64,000 nucleotides of DNA from contig NZ_WMLB01000034.1 of the NCBI RefSeq assembly GCF_009709675.1, forward strand, positions 29,229 to 93,228, given 5' to 3'. The position numbers were made by a program, and so were the translations under genes. The notes under the pieces are model-generated. The model was given only the letters and a program-made list of their open reading frames with translations, made no database searches and had not been told where the DNA came from. The DNA comes from Agromyces bracchium (GTDB lineage Bacteria > Actinomycetota > Actinomycetes > Actinomycetales > Microbacteriaceae). Below, piece by piece: positions 38,854 through 48,566 of this stretch; the stretch's first letter is position 1; the number at the start of each line of letters is the position of its first letter.

Positions 38854-39840
38854 GTGCTGATCGCACAGCGTCCGACGCTCACCGAAGAGAACATCTCGGA
38901 GTTCCGTTCGCGTTTCGTGATCGAGCCCCTCGAGCCGGGCTTCGGTTACACCCTGGGGAACTCGCTCCGTCGCACCCTCCTCTCCTCGATCCCCGGCGCC
39001 GCCGTGACGAGCATCCGCATCGACGGCGTGCTCCACGAGTTCTCGACCGTCCCGGGCGTGAAGGAGGATGTCACCGAGATCATCCTCAACATCAAGAACC
39101 TGGTCGTCTCCAGCGAGCACGACGAGCCCATCACCGCGTACCTGCGCAAGCAGGGCTCGGGTGAGGTCACCGCCGCCGACATCTCCGCTCCGGCGGGCGT
39201 CGAGGTGCACAACCCCGAGCTGGTCATCGCGACGCTCAACGACTCGGCGAAGTTCGAGCTCGAGCTCACGATCGAGCGCGGCCGCGGCTACGTCTCGGCC
39301 AGCCAGAACCGCAACGAGTACTCCGAGGCCGGCCAGATCCCGGTCGACTCGATCTACTCGCCGGTCCTGAAGGTCACGTACCGCGTCGAGGCCACCCGTG
39401 CCGGTGAGCGCACCGACTTCGACCGCCTCGTGGTCGATGTCGAGACCAAGCAGGCGATCTCGCCGCGCGACGCGATCGCGTCGGCCGGTCGCACGCTCGT
39501 CGAGCTGTTCGGCCTCGCGCGCGAGCTCAACAGCGCCGCCGAGGGCATCGAGATCGGCCCCGCGCCGGTCGACGCCGTGCTCTCGAGCGAGCTGTCGATC
39601 CCGATCGAGGACCTCGACCTGTCGGTCCGCTCCTACAACTGCCTCAAGCGCGAGGGCATCAACACGGTGTCCGAGCTCGTGGCCCTGTCGGAGTCGCAGC
39701 TGATGAACATCCGCAACTTCGGCCAGAAGTCGGTCGACGAGGTCAAGGACAAGCTCACCGAGATGGGCCTCTCGCTCAAGGACTCGGTCCCCGGCTTCGA
39801 CGGCGCCCACTTCTACACGGGCTTCGACGACGAGAACTAG
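38854..39840 (+). CDS. rpoA: DNA-directed RNA polymerase subunit alpha
   Basis: The alpha dimer starts RNA polymerase assembly, and its C-terminal domain binds UP elements and activators. The 328-residue product has the N-terminal domain ([20 protein letters not shown]) and the C-terminal domain with [20 protein letters not shown] and [18 protein letters not shown] 38854 was chosen because AAAGGA lies before it and family proteins begin LIAQRP; an earlier in-frame codon is not supported. Confidence 0.97.
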   Translation: MLIAQRPTLTEENISEFRSRFVIEPLEPGFGYTLGNSLRRTLLSSIPGAAVTSIRIDGVLHEFSTVPGVKEDVTEIILNIKNLVVSSEHDEPITAYLRKQGSGEVTAADISAPAGVEVHNPELVIATLNDSAKFELELTIERGRGYVSASQNRNEYSEAGQIPVDSIYSPVLKVTYRVEATRAGERTDFDRLVVDVETKQAISPRDAIASAGRTLVELFGLARELNSAAEGIEIGPAPVDAVLSSELSIPIEDLDLSVRSYNCLKREGINTVSELVALSESQLMNIRNFGQKSVDEVKDKLTEMGLSLKDSVPGFDGAHFYTGFDDEN

Positions 39841-39886
39841 CAGGCCACGGGCCGCACCAACCCCACACCACTGGAGATAACGAACC

Positions 39887-40444
39887 ATGCCGAAGCCCAC
39901 GAAGGGCCCCCGCCTCGGAGGCGGACCCGCGCACGAGCGCCTGCTGCTCGCGAACCTCGCCGCTGCGCTGTTCACGCACAAGCGGATCACCACGACCGAG
40001 ACCAAGGCCAAGCGCCTGCGTCCGTTCGCCGAGCGCCTGGTGACCTTCGCCAAGCGCGGCGACCTGCACGCGCGCCGTCGCGTGCTCGCCGTGATCGGCG
40101 ACAAGTCGGTCGTGCACGAGCTGTTCGCGGTCATCGCCCCCCAGGTCTCCGACCGTGACGGCGGCTACACCCGCATCACCAAGATCGGCAACCGCAAGGG
40201 CGACAACGCCCCCATGGCCGTGATCGAGCTCGTGCTCGAGCCGGTCCAGCCGAAGCAGCGCGCCGCGAAGCCCGCCGCCGCCCCGGCCGCCGACGAGGCG
40301 CCCGCCGAGGAGACGCCGGCCGAGACGCCCGAGGCCGAGGTGACCGAGGCCGAGGCCGCGGTCGACGAGGCCGCCGGCGCCGAGGCGTCGGAGGAGTCGT
40401 CCGAGGCCCCCGCCGAGGAGACCGAGGCCGCCGAGGCGAAGTAG
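39887..40444 (+). CDS. rplQ: 50S ribosomal protein L17 with a long acidic C-terminal tail
   Basis: L17 lies near the tunnel exit. The product is 185 residues; the family core ([20 protein letters not shown] to [12 protein letters not shown]) takes ~118. The remaining ~65 residues are Ala/Glu/Pro-rich ([20 protein letters not shown]) and strongly acidic, absent from E. coli L17. ATG follows TGGAGATAACG. A strong terminator closes the cluster 20 bases later. Confidence 0.96.
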   Translation: MPKPTKGPRLGGGPAHERLLLANLAAALFTHKRITTTETKAKRLRPFAERLVTFAKRGDLHARRRVLAVIGDKSVVHELFAVIAPQVSDRDGGYTRITKIGNRKGDNAPMAVIELVLEPVQPKQRAAKPAAAPAADEAPAEETPAETPEAEVTEAEAAVDEAAGAEASEESSEAPAEETEAAEAK

Positions 40445-40463
40445 CCCCGCGCACCACGCACCC

Positions 40464-40495
40464 GGAACCCCCGCAGCGCTCGCTGCGGGGGTTCC
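40464..40495 (+). terminator. Terminator of the rpoA-rplQ unit
   Basis: GGAACCCCCGCAGCG, loop CT, CGCTGCGGGGGTTCC: a perfect 15-bp stem followed by GTGCGTT. Confidence 0.85.
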
Positions 40496-40526
40496 GTGCG
40501 TTCACGGGCCGCGAGGTCGTGCACCG

Positions 40527-40557
40527 TAGGCTTGCCTGCGTGGGAGCACACGGATGA
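40527..40557 (+). promoter_or_regulatory. -10 box TAGGCT and leaderless mini-ORF before truA
   Basis: TAGGCT (40527-40532), 7 bases, then GTG at 40540. This opens a five-codon frame (V-G-A-H-G) whose TGA (40555-40557) overlaps the truA ATG (40554). It may couple truA translation to a leaderless start. Confidence 0.4.
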
Positions 40558-41447
40558 CGCTGCGGATCCGACTGGACCTCGCCTACCAGGGCACGGGGTT
40601 CGCGGGATGGAGCCGGCAGCCCGCGCTGCGCACGGTCCAGGGCGTGCTCGAAGGGGCGCTCGCGACGCTGTTCCGCCGGGAGGGGGCGGTGCCGCGGCTC
40701 GTCGTGGCCGGACGGACGGACGCCGGGGTGCACGCCACCGGGCAGGTCGCGCACATCGACGTCGACCCGGAGGCGTTCGCGGCGGTGACGCGGCCGAAGC
40801 GCGGCGACGCGGCCGGCCGGCCCGCCGGCGACCCGTACGCCGTGCTGGTGCGCCGGCTGACCGGCATCCTCGGGGCCTCCGACGACGACGTGGTCGTCCG
40901 CTCCGCCGGGCGCGCGCCCGAGGGGTTCGACGCACGGTTCTCGGCGATCTGGCGCCGCTACTCCTACCGCATCGCCGACCTCGGCGCCGAGCGCGACCCG
41001 CTCCAGCGGCACCGGACGGTCTGGTATCCCCGCGCCCTCGACGCGGAGGCGATGGACGTCGCCGCGCAGACGCTCCTCGGACTCGGCGACTTCGCGGCGT
41101 TCTGCAAGCCGCGCGAGGAGGCCACGACCATCCGCACCCTGCAGTCGTACCGCTGGCGTCGCGACGCCGACGGCGTGCTCGTCGCCACGTTGCAGGCCGA
41201 CGCGTTCTGCCACTCGATGGTCCGGGCGCTCGTCGGTGCGTGCGTCGCGGTGGGCGAGGGCCGGCTGGATGTCTCGGGGCCGGCCGCGCTCATGCGGGCG
41301 GGCGAGCGCACGAGCGCGTTCAAGGTCCTTCCGGCCAAGGGCCTGACGCTGACCGAGGTCGGGTACCCGGCAGACGAGGAGCTCGCCGCGCGCGCCGAGC
41401 AGACGAGGGCACGCCGCGAATTGCACGTCGAGGGTCTCGTCGGCTAA
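40554..41447 (+). CDS. truA: tRNA pseudouridine synthase A
   Basis: Makes pseudouridine at positions 38-40 of tRNA anticodon stems. The 297-residue product has the catalytic Asp in VAGRTDAGVHATGQV, RRYSYRI and FCHSMVRALVGA, the family blocks. An insertion around KRGDAAGRPAGDP makes it somewhat longer than E. coli TruA. ATG 40554 has GGAG 8 bases before it. The rplM promoter appears to lie inside its 3' end. Confidence 0.95.
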   Translation: MTLRIRLDLAYQGTGFAGWSRQPALRTVQGVLEGALATLFRREGAVPRLVVAGRTDAGVHATGQVAHIDVDPEAFAAVTRPKRGDAAGRPAGDPYAVLVRRLTGILGASDDDVVVRSAGRAPEGFDARFSAIWRRYSYRIADLGAERDPLQRHRTVWYPRALDAEAMDVAAQTLLGLGDFAAFCKPREEATTIRTLQSYRWRRDADGVLVATLQADAFCHSMVRALVGACVAVGEGRLDVSGPAALMRAGERTSAFKVLPAKGLTLTEVGYPADEELAARAEQTRARRELHVEGLVG

Positions 41448-41450
41448 GCT
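41421..41450 (+). promoter_or_regulatory. Candidate rplM-rpsI promoter inside the end of truA
   Basis: TTGCAC (41421-41426), 18 bases, TAAGCT (41445-41450). It would give a leader of about 128 bases before rplM. I see no clear L13-leader fold in it. Confidence 0.5.
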
Positions 41451-41584
41451 TTCCCTTTGGTGCCGTCGACTGCGTCGGTACCCGATGTTGAGCCCTCCAC
41501 CGGAGCGTTCCACCCGCATCGCGGGAGAACCCCCACCGGAGCGGGATTCACGAACCCCTCACTCGATCAGAAAGCAGCACTACT

Positions 41585-42031
41585 GTGACGCGCACCTACA
41601 CCCCGAAGGCGAACGAGATCCAGCGCGACTGGGTCGTCATCGACGCCACCGACATCGTGCTCGGCCGCCTCGCCAGCCACGCCGCCTCGATCCTCCGCGG
41701 CAAGCACAAGGCGATCTTCGCCAACCACGTCGACACCGGTGACTTCGTCATCATCGTCAACGCCGGCAAGGTGGCCCTCACCGGCCAGAAGCTCGAGCAG
41801 AAGAAGGCCTACCGCCACTCCGGCTACCCGGGCGGCCTCAAGGCCGTCGGCTACGCCGAGCTCCTCGAGAAGAACCCGGTCCGCGCCGTCGAGAAGGCGA
41901 TCCGCGGCATGCTGCCGAAGAACTCGCTCGGCCGCGCCCAGATCAAGAAGCTGAAGGTCTACGCCGGCCCGGAGCACCCGCACGCGGCCCAGCAGCCGAA
42001 GCCGTACACCCTCACCCAGGTCGCCCAGTAA
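41585..42031 (+). CDS. rplM: 50S ribosomal protein L13
   Basis: L13 is an early large-subunit assembly protein. The 148-residue product has [20 protein letters not shown], the GKHK block and the C-terminal [15 protein letters not shown] start, with AGAAAGCAGC upstream as a weak RBS. Pairs with rpsI 36 bases downstream, the conserved order. Confidence 0.98.
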   Translation: MTRTYTPKANEIQRDWVVIDATDIVLGRLASHAASILRGKHKAIFANHVDTGDFVIIVNAGKVALTGQKLEQKKAYRHSGYPGGLKAVGYAELLEKNPVRAVEKAIRGMLPKNSLGRAQIKKLKVYAGPEHPHAAQQPKPYTLTQVAQ

Positions 42032-42067
42032 GCCCGGCGCCGAGCGAAAAAGGACTCAGACACCACC

Positions 42068-42550
42068 ATGGCGAAGATCGCAGACCAGATCGACCAGGCT
42101 CCTGAGAGCTACACCACCGAGTCGGCTCCGGCCGCCGCTCCCGCGGCGCGTCCCGTGCTGAACGTCTCGGGCGCGGCCGTCGGCCGCCGCAAGCAGGCCA
42201 TCGCGCGCGTGCGCGTCGTGCCGGGTGCGGGCACCATCACGGTCAACGGCCGTGAGTTCGCGGACTACTTCCCGAACAAGCTCCACCAGCAGCTCATCAC
42301 CGACCCGTTCACCGTGCTCGAGCTCTCCGGCTCGTACGACGTGATCGCGCGCATCACCGGCGGCGGCCCCTCGGGCCAGGCCGGTGCGCTCCGCCTCGCG
42401 ATCGCGCGTGCGCTCAACGAGATCGACCGCGAGAACAACCGCCCGACTCTCAAGAAGGCCGGCTTCCTCACCCGTGACGCGCGCGTCATCGAGCGCAAGA
42501 AGGCCGGTCTCAAGAAGGCCCGCAAGGCGCCCCAGTTCTCGAAGCGCTAG
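42068..42550 (+). CDS. rpsI: 30S ribosomal protein S9
   Basis: S9 reaches with its C-terminal Lys-Arg into the P site. The 160-residue product ends RKAPQFSKR as required, and has [15 protein letters not shown] and [19 protein letters not shown]. The first ~30 residues are an Ala/Pro/Glu-rich extension as in other actinobacterial S9. It follows AAAAAGGAC. Confidence 0.97.
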   Translation: MAKIADQIDQAPESYTTESAPAAAPAARPVLNVSGAAVGRRKQAIARVRVVPGAGTITVNGREFADYFPNKLHQQLITDPFTVLELSGSYDVIARITGGGPSGQAGALRLAIARALNEIDRENNRPTLKKAGFLTRDARVIERKKAGLKKARKAPQFSKR

Positions 42551-42565
42551 TCTTCGGATCCCTGG

Positions 42566-43927
42566 ATGCCTCGGCTCTTCGGAACCGACGGGGTCCGGGG
42601 CCTGGCCAACCGTGAACTCACGGCTGACCTGGCCCTGGGCCTCGCCCAGGCGGCTGCGGCCGTCCTCACGCAGGGACGTCACGCCGACGAACTGCGCGCC
42701 GCCGGCCGTCGGCCGGTGGCGATCGTCGCGCGCGATCCCCGCGTCTCCGGCGAATTCCTGACCGCCGCCGTCTCGGCCGGTCTCGCCAGCTCGGGCGTCG
42801 ACGTGCTCGACGCCGGCGTCATCCCGACGCCCGCGACCGCGTTCCTCATCGACAGCATCGCCGCCGACTTCGGCGTGATGATCTCGGCGTCGCACAACCC
42901 CGCTCCCGACAACGGGATCAAGTTCTTCTCGTTCGGCGGCACGAAGCTTCCCGACCAGGTCGAGGACCGCATCGAGTCGTACCTCGGCAAGCAGAAGCTC
43001 GCGCCGACCGGCGACGGCGTCGGTCGCATCCGCCGGTTCGCCGACGCCGAGGACCGCTACGTGGTGCACCTGCTCGGCACCCTGCCCAACCGCCTCGACG
43101 GACTCACGGTCGTCCTCGACTGCGCCCACGGCGCCGCAGCCGGCGTCTCGCCGGAGACCTTCCGCGACGCGGGCGCCGAGGTGATCGTGATCGGCGCCGA
43201 CCCCGACGGCATGAACATCAACGACGGCGTCGGCTCCACGCACCTCGAACTCCTCCAGCAGGCGGTGCTCGACCACGGCGCCGACATCGGCATCGCGCAC
43301 GACGGCGATGCCGACCGCTGCCTCGCGGTCGACGCCGACGGCAACGTCATCGACGGCGACCGCATCATGGCGATCCTCGCGGTCTCGATGCACGAGCGCG
43401 GCATGCTCACCGACGACACGCTGGTCGTGACGGTGATGTCGAACCTGGGGCTCAAGCGCGCGATGGCCGACCGCGGCATCCGCGTCATCGAGACGAAGGT
43501 CGGCGACCGCTACGTGCTCGAGGCGCTCACGGCCGGCGGCTACGCGCTCGGCGGCGAGCAGTCGGGCCACGTGATCATGACCGAGTTCGCCACCACCGGC
43601 GACGGCGTGCTCACCGGGCTCCACCTCGTGGCCGAGATGGCCCGGACCGGCCGGACGCTGGCCGAGCTCGCGTCGGTCATGACCGTGTACCCGCAGGTGC
43701 TCGTCAACGTCCGCGACGTCGACCACCACGGCCTGGCCGACGACAGCGTCATCGCCGACGCCGTGCGCGAGGTCGAGGCCGAGCTCGGCGACACCGGTCG
43801 GGTGCTGCTGCGTCCGTCGGGCACCGAGCCGATGGTCCGCGTCATGGTCGAGGCGGCCGACCAGGCCGCCGCCGACGCGCACGCCACCCGGCTCGCCGAC
43901 GTCGTGCGGGAGCGCCTCTCGCGCTGA
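42566..43927 (+). CDS. glmM: Phosphoglucosamine mutase
   Basis: Converts glucosamine 6-phosphate to glucosamine 1-phosphate, a step towards UDP-N-acetylglucosamine and peptidoglycan. The 453-residue product starts [14 protein letters not shown] and has the phosphoserine loop SASHNP (Ser109), the metal loop DGDADRCLA, the sugar-specific GGEQSGH and the C-terminal [12 protein letters not shown]. It lies 15 bases after rpsI; glmS, the enzyme of the previous step, is 1.2 kb downstream. Confidence 0.97.
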   Translation: MPRLFGTDGVRGLANRELTADLALGLAQAAAAVLTQGRHADELRAAGRRPVAIVARDPRVSGEFLTAAVSAGLASSGVDVLDAGVIPTPATAFLIDSIAADFGVMISASHNPAPDNGIKFFSFGGTKLPDQVEDRIESYLGKQKLAPTGDGVGRIRRFADAEDRYVVHLLGTLPNRLDGLTVVLDCAHGAAAGVSPETFRDAGAEVIVIGADPDGMNINDGVGSTHLELLQQAVLDHGADIGIAHDGDADRCLAVDADGNVIDGDRIMAILAVSMHERGMLTDDTLVVTVMSNLGLKRAMADRGIRVIETKVGDRYVLEALTAGGYALGGEQSGHVIMTEFATTGDGVLTGLHLVAEMARTGRTLAELASVMTVYPQVLVNVRDVDHHGLADDSVIADAVREVEAELGDTGRVLLRPSGTEPMVRVMVEAADQAAADAHATRLADVVRERLSR

Positions 43928-44008
43928 CGCGCGGTCGCGGCATCCGTCTCGGCCCCGCCATGCCGCGCTCGGAGGGCGCCGCACGTGCGAGCGCCGCCGC
44001 CACCGGCC

Positions 44009-44965
44009 TCAGAGCTTGCGCAGCAGCACGCTCGAGACCGTGTGGTCGGCGTCCTTCCGGAGCACGAGCGACGCGCGTGAACGGGTCGGGCGGATGTTCT
44101 GCAGCAGGTTCGGCTCGTTGATCGACTGCCAGATCGAGCGCGCCCTGGCCCGCGCCTCGTCTTCGGTGAGGCTCGCGTAGCGGTGGAAGTAGGAGCGCGG
44201 GTTCGAGAACGCGCCGCGCTGGAGCTTCAGGAACCGCTCCTCGTACCAGCGCGCGATGTCGCGCGTGCGCGCGTCGACGTAGATCGTGAAGTCGAAGAGG
44301 TCGCTGACCGCGAGCCGGTGCCCCGGCCCCGGCGGTTGCAGGACGTTGAGGCCCTCGATGATGAGGACGTCGGGGCGTCGCACCGTGATCTGGGCGTCGG
44401 GGACGATGTCGTAGGCGAGGTGCGAGTAGAACGGCGAGCGCACCTCGGGTGCGCCGGCCTTCACGTCGCTCACGAACCGGAGCAGTGCGCGACGGTCGTA
44501 GGACTCGGGGAAGCCCTTGCGGGCCATGAGTCCCCGACGCTCGAGCTCGGCGTTGGGGAAGAGGAAGCCGTCGGTGGTCACGAGCTCGACCCGCGGGGTG
44601 TGCTCCCAGCGCGCGAGCAGCTCGCGGAGCAGCCGCGCGATCGTCGACTTGCCGACCGCGACGGAACCGGCGACGCCGATCACGAACGGCGTCGACTCGA
44701 AGCGCTCGCGGAGGAAGGTGCTCGTGACCTCGTGCAGCGCCTTGGTACCGCCGACGTAGAGGTTCAGGAGCCGGCTGAGCGGCAGGTAGACCTCGGCGAC
44801 CTCGGCCGGGTCGAGCGGCTCGCCGAGGCCGCGGAGCTGCACGATCTCGGTTTCGCGGAGCGGCGAGGGCATGGACGGCGCGAGCGCCGCCCATGAGGCG
44901 CGGTCGAGTTCGACGAACGGGGAGATCTGCGGCGTGTGCGTCGACGGGCTCTGCGGATCGGGCAC
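44009..44965 (-). CDS. coaA: Pantothenate kinase, type I
   Basis: First and regulated step of coenzyme A synthesis: phosphorylates pantothenate. The 318-residue product has the P-loop [42 protein letters not shown] and [11 protein letters not shown], the CoaA (not CoaX) family blocks. The start is GTG 44965, 6 bases after TAGACT on the minus strand; GTG 44971, which abuts the -10 box, would add two residues. Divergent from glmS, 113 bases away. Confidence 0.94.
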   Translation of the reverse strand: MPDPQSPSTHTPQISPFVELDRASWAALAPSMPSPLRETEIVQLRGLGEPLDPAEVAEVYLPLSRLLNLYVGGTKALHEVTSTFLRERFESTPFVIGVAGSVAVGKSTIARLLRELLARWEHTPRVELVTTDGFLFPNAELERRGLMARKGFPESYDRRALLRFVSDVKAGAPEVRSPFYSHLAYDIVPDAQITVRRPDVLIIEGLNVLQPPGPGHRLAVSDLFDFTIYVDARTRDIARWYEERFLKLQRGAFSNPRSYFHRYASLTEDEARARARSIWQSINEPNLLQNIRPTRSRASLVLRKDADHTVSSVLLRKL

Positions 44966-44971
44966 CGGCAC

Positions 44972-44977
44972 AGTCTA
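44972..44977 (-). promoter_or_regulatory. -10 box TAGACT of a probable leaderless coaA transcript
   Basis: On the minus strand TAGACT is followed by GTGCCG and then GTG 44965, the usual 6-base leaderless distance. Confidence 0.45.
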
Positions 44978-45064
44978 GTGCCGTGCGGGAGGTGCGCTCG
45001 GGCGCCCCGCGCGGCCGCCCGGAGGCCGCGGGCGGGACCCGGCGGTCGCACAGACGCGCGTGGC

Positions 45065-45070
45065 TACAAT
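45065..45070 (+). promoter_or_regulatory. -10 box TACAAT of a probable leaderless glmS transcript
   Basis: TACAAT, 7 bases, then ATG 45078. No ribosome-binding site precedes the ATG, which supports leaderless translation. Confidence 0.6.
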
Positions 45071-45077
45071 CGAGCCC

Positions 45078-46928
45078 ATGTGTGGAATCGTCGGTTACGT
45101 CGGAGAGCGCAACAGCCTCGACGTCCTCATGGGCGGTCTCCGCCGTCTCGAATATCGCGGCTACGACTCGGCCGGCGTGGCCGTGGTCGGCGACGAGGGC
45201 GAACTCGAGTTCGCCAAGCGCGCCGGCAAGCTGCAGGTGCTCGCCGACGAGCTCGAGCGCCACCCGGTGCACCGCGGCGGCACCGGCATCGGTCACACGC
45301 GCTGGGCGACGCACGGCGGCCCCACCGACCGCAACGCGCACCCGCACCTCGGCGACGTGGGCCGGCTCGCGCTCATCCACAACGGCATCATCGAGAACTT
45401 CTCCGAACTGAAGGAGGAGCTCCTCGGCCGCGGCGCCTCGTTCGAGTCCGAGACCGACACCGAGGTCGCCGCCGTCCTGCTCGGCGAGCTGTACCGCGAG
45501 ACCGGCGACCTGCGCGAGGCGTTCCGCCGCACGGTCGCGCAGCTCGAGGGCGCGTTCACGCTCCTCGCCGTGCACCGCGACGAGCCGGGCCTCGTGGTCG
45601 GCGCACGTCGCAACTCGCCGCTCGTGATCGGGCTCGGCGACGGCGAGAACTTCCTGGGTTCGGATGTCGCGGCCTTCGTCGAGTTCACCAAGCGCGCCGT
45701 CGCGATCGGCCAGGACCAGATCGTGGCGATCACCGCCGACGGCGTCACCGTGACCGACTTCGACGGCGAGACCGTCGAGGTCGAGCCCTTCGACGTCGCG
45801 TGGGACGCGTCCGCCGCCGAGAAGGGCGGCTGGTCCTCCTTCATGCGCAAGGAGGTCTCGGAGCAGCCGGAGGCGGTCGCGAACACGATCCTCGGCCGCG
45901 TCGTCGACGGCGTGGTCACGATCCCCGAGCTCGAGGGCTTCGGCGACGACGAGCTCCGCGACATCCGTCGCATCACGGTCATCGCGTGCGGCACGGCCGC
46001 CTACGCGGGCATGGTGGCGAAGTACGCGATCGAGCAGTGGGCGCGCGTCCCCGTCGAGGTGGAGCTCAGCCACGAGTTCCGCTACCGCGACCCCGTGATC
46101 GACGAGCACACCCTCGTCGTGTCGATCAGCCAGTCGGGCGAGACCATGGACACGCTCATGGCCGTGAAGTACGCGCGCGAGCAGGGCGCGCGGACCATCT
46201 CGGTCTGCAACACCCAGGGCGCGACGATCCCGCGCGAGTCCGACGCCGTCGTCTACACGCACGCGGGCCCCGAGGTCGCGGTCGCGTCGACGAAGGCGTT
46301 CGTGGCCCAGATCACGGCCCTGTACCTCTTCGGCCTGCACCTCGCGCGCGTGCGCGGCACGCTGACCGGTGCGGAGCTCGCGGGCCACCTGGCCGAGCTC
46401 CAGGCGATCCCCGGCAAGATCGAGACGGTGCTCGAGCAGGCCGACCGCGTCGGCGAGCTCGCCCACTGGATGAGCGACACGCGCTCGGTCCTCTTCCTCG
46501 GCCGTCACGTCGGCTACCCGATCGCGCTCGAGGGTGCGCTGAAGCTCAAGGAGCTCGCGTACATCCACGCCGAGGGCTTCGCGGCGGGCGAATTGAAGCA
46601 CGGCCCGATCGCGCTGATCGAGCCCGGGCAGCCGGTCTTCGTGGTCGTGCCGAGCCCGCGCGGGTCGGCGAACCTCCACCCGAAGGTCGTCTCGAACATC
46701 CAGGAGATCCGGGCCCGCGGCGCGCGCGTGATCGCGATCGCCGAGGCGGGGGATGCCGCGGTGCTGCCGTTCGCCGACGAGGTCATCCGGATCCCGCTCG
46801 CGGCCCCGCTGTTCGAGCCGCTGCTCGCGGTCGTGCCGCTGCAGATCTTCGCCATGGAGCTCTCGCAGGCCAAGGGCCTCGACGTCGACCAGCCTCGCAA
46901 CCTGGCGAAGTCGGTCACGGTCGAGTGA
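45078..46928 (+). CDS. glmS: Glutamine-fructose-6-phosphate aminotransferase (isomerizing)
   Basis: Makes glucosamine 6-phosphate from fructose 6-phosphate and glutamine, the entry to amino-sugar and cell-wall synthesis. The 616-residue product starts MCGIVGYVG with the N-terminal nucleophile Cys after Met removal. It has a glutamine amidotransferase domain (GHTRWATHGGPTDRNAHPH), two SIS domains (SISQSGETMDTLMA, then LGRHVGYPIALEGALKLKEL) and the C-terminal PRNLAKSVTVE. The start at 45078 is fixed by the N-terminal cysteine. No glmS ribozyme is seen, as expected outside Firmicutes. Confidence 0.98.
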   Translation: MCGIVGYVGERNSLDVLMGGLRRLEYRGYDSAGVAVVGDEGELEFAKRAGKLQVLADELERHPVHRGGTGIGHTRWATHGGPTDRNAHPHLGDVGRLALIHNGIIENFSELKEELLGRGASFESETDTEVAAVLLGELYRETGDLREAFRRTVAQLEGAFTLLAVHRDEPGLVVGARRNSPLVIGLGDGENFLGSDVAAFVEFTKRAVAIGQDQIVAITADGVTVTDFDGETVEVEPFDVAWDASAAEKGGWSSFMRKEVSEQPEAVANTILGRVVDGVVTIPELEGFGDDELRDIRRITVIACGTAAYAGMVAKYAIEQWARVPVEVELSHEFRYRDPVIDEHTLVVSISQSGETMDTLMAVKYAREQGARTISVCNTQGATIPRESDAVVYTHAGPEVAVASTKAFVAQITALYLFGLHLARVRGTLTGAELAGHLAELQAIPGKIETVLEQADRVGELAHWMSDTRSVLFLGRHVGYPIALEGALKLKELAYIHAEGFAAGELKHGPIALIEPGQPVFVVVPSPRGSANLHPKVVSNIQEIRARGARVIAIAEAGDAAVLPFADEVIRIPLAAPLFEPLLAVVPLQIFAMELSQAKGLDVDQPRNLAKSVTVE

Positions 46929-46981
46929 GCTGCCCGGGCGGCCGCCGGCCGGTCCGGTGCCCGCCCGCGCCTCCGGTGCGG

Positions 46982-47017
46982 CAGACTCGAACCGTGAGGT
47001 CGGAGGGGGACGAGTGA
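46982..47017 (+). promoter_or_regulatory. -10-like CAGACT and leaderless mini-ORF before acpS
   Basis: CAGACT (46982-46987), 6 bases, GTG 46994 opening a seven-codon frame (V-R-S-E-G-D-E). Its TGA (47015-47017) overlaps the acpS GTG (47014). Same layout as at truA. Confidence 0.35.
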
Positions 47018-47430
47018 TCGCGGGCATCGGCATCGACGTGGTCGACATCGCGCGCTTCGCGCGCTCTCTCGAGCGGACGCCCGCGCTGCGCGATCGCCTG
47101 TTCGCTGAGAGCGAACGCGACCGGCCCGCGCGCTCGCTCGCCGCCCGGTTCGCCGCGAAGGAGGCCCTGATCAAGGCCCTCGGCGGTCACGCCGTGATCC
47201 GGTGGCACGACATGCGCATCGTGCAGGACGCCGACGGTAACCCCGACTTCGCGCTCTCGGGCGCGCTCTCAGCCCACGTCGCCGAGCTCGGCATCGACCG
47301 GGTGCACCTCTCGATGAGCCACGACGCGGGCATCGCGAGCGCGTTCGTCGTGCTCGAGCGCGGGGTCGGACCCGCCGCGACCTCCCGCGAGGCGCTCGCC
47401 GCCCCGAACCCCGCCGAGGAGGCCGAGTGA
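47014..47430 (+). CDS. acpS: Holo-[acyl-carrier-protein] synthase
   Basis: Transfers phosphopantetheine from coenzyme A to acyl carrier protein. The 138-residue product has IAGIGIDVVDIARFAR with the metal-binding Asp, and RFAAKEALIKALGG, the two family motifs. GTG after GGAGGGGG. Its stop overlaps the alr GTG (GTGA), the start of a coupled acpS-alr-tsaE run. Confidence 0.95.
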   Translation: MIAGIGIDVVDIARFARSLERTPALRDRLFAESERDRPARSLAARFAAKEALIKALGGHAVIRWHDMRIVQDADGNPDFALSGALSAHVAELGIDRVHLSMSHDAGIASAFVVLERGVGPAATSREALAAPNPAEEAE

Positions 47431-48566
47431 ACCCCCGCCACGTCCGCTCCCCGTTCCGCGAGGCGCTCATCGACCTCGACGCCGTGCGCGAGAACGTCAC
47501 GACGATCGCCCGCGCGGTCGCTCCGGCCGGCGTGATGGCCGTCGTGAAGGCCGACGGGTACGGCCACGGCGCGGTCGCGGTCGCTCGCGCCGCACTCGCC
47601 GGGGGCGCCGATCGCCTCGGGGTCGCCGACCTCGACGAGGCGCTCGCCCTGCGCGACGCGGGGATCGAGGCCCCGGTCCTCGCCTGGCTGCACGATCCCG
47701 CCGCCCGGTTCGACGCCGCGATCGCCCACGACATCGACCTCGGCGCCTCGTCGCTCGCCCAGCTCGAGGCCATGGCGGATGCCGCGGCATCCGCCGGTCG
47801 CATCGCGAACGTGCACCTCAAGCTCGACACCGGGCTGAGCCGGAACGGCGTGCTGCCCGCCGACTGGGAGGACGTGGTGACGCGGGCCGCCGCGCTCGAG
47901 GCGGACGGCCGGGTTCGCGTGCGCGGGCTCTTCAGCCATCTCGCGAACACCTCGCCCGACGAGGACGCCGCGCAGCTCGCGGCCTTCCTCGACGGGGTCG
48001 CCACGGCCGAACGGGCGGGGCTGACGCCCGAGATCCGCCACATCGCCTCGACCGCGGCGGCGCTGCGCATGCCCGAGGCGCGCCTCGACCTGGTGCGCAT
48101 CGGCATCGGCCTGTACGGCGTGCCGCCGTTCGGCGACGGCACCACCGCCGCTGAGCTCGGCCTGACGCCCGTGATGACCCTGCGCGGCCGAGTCGCCGCC
48201 GTGCGACGCGTCGAGCCCGGCACGGGTGCGTCCTACGGCCACACCTGGCGCGCGTCGCATCGCACCACCCTCGCGCTCGTCCCGCTCGGCTACGCCGACG
48301 GGGTGCCGCGCCAGGCCTCCGGCCGGGCCGAGGTCGCGATCCACGGCACGCGCCACCGCATCGCGGGGCGGATCGCGATGGACCAGTTCCTCGTCGACGT
48401 GGGCGAGGCCGAGGTCGCCGTCGGCGACGAGGTCGTGCTCTTCGGCGACCCCGCGGCCGGCGCGCCGTCGGCCGACGACTGGGGGGACGCGGCCGACACG
48501 ATCGGCTACGAGATCGTGACCCGCATCGGGCCGCGCGTTCCGCGCACCCACGTCGGGGGCGCGTGA
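47427..48566 (+). CDS. alr: Alanine racemase
   Basis: PLP enzyme that makes D-alanine for peptidoglycan. The 379-residue product has the PLP-lysine motif AVVKADGYGHGAV near the N-terminus, the catalytic-Tyr region GTGASYGHTW and the C-terminal AGRIAMDQFLVDVG. GTG start overlapping acpS; stop overlapping tsaE (TGATG). Confidence 0.97.
   Translation: MNPRHVRSPFREALIDLDAVRENVTTIARAVAPAGVMAVVKADGYGHGAVAVARAALAGGADRLGVADLDEALALRDAGIEAPVLAWLHDPAARFDAAIAHDIDLGASSLAQLEAMADAAASAGRIANVHLKLDTGLSRNGVLPADWEDVVTRAAALEADGRVRVRGLFSHLANTSPDEDAAQLAAFLDGVATAERAGLTPEIRHIASTAAALRMPEARLDLVRIGIGLYGVPPFGDGTTAAELGLTPVMTLRGRVAAVRRVEPGTGASYGHTWRASHRTTLALVPLGYADGVPRQASGRAEVAIHGTRHRIAGRIAMDQFLVDVGEAEVAVGDEVVLFGDPAAGAPSADDWGDAADTIGYEIVTRIGPRVPRTHVGGA

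Noticed and set aside
43842..47174. Minus-strand frame of 1110 codons over glmM end, coaA and glmS
   Set aside because: It is in a different frame from coaA and covers glmS antisense; no motif.
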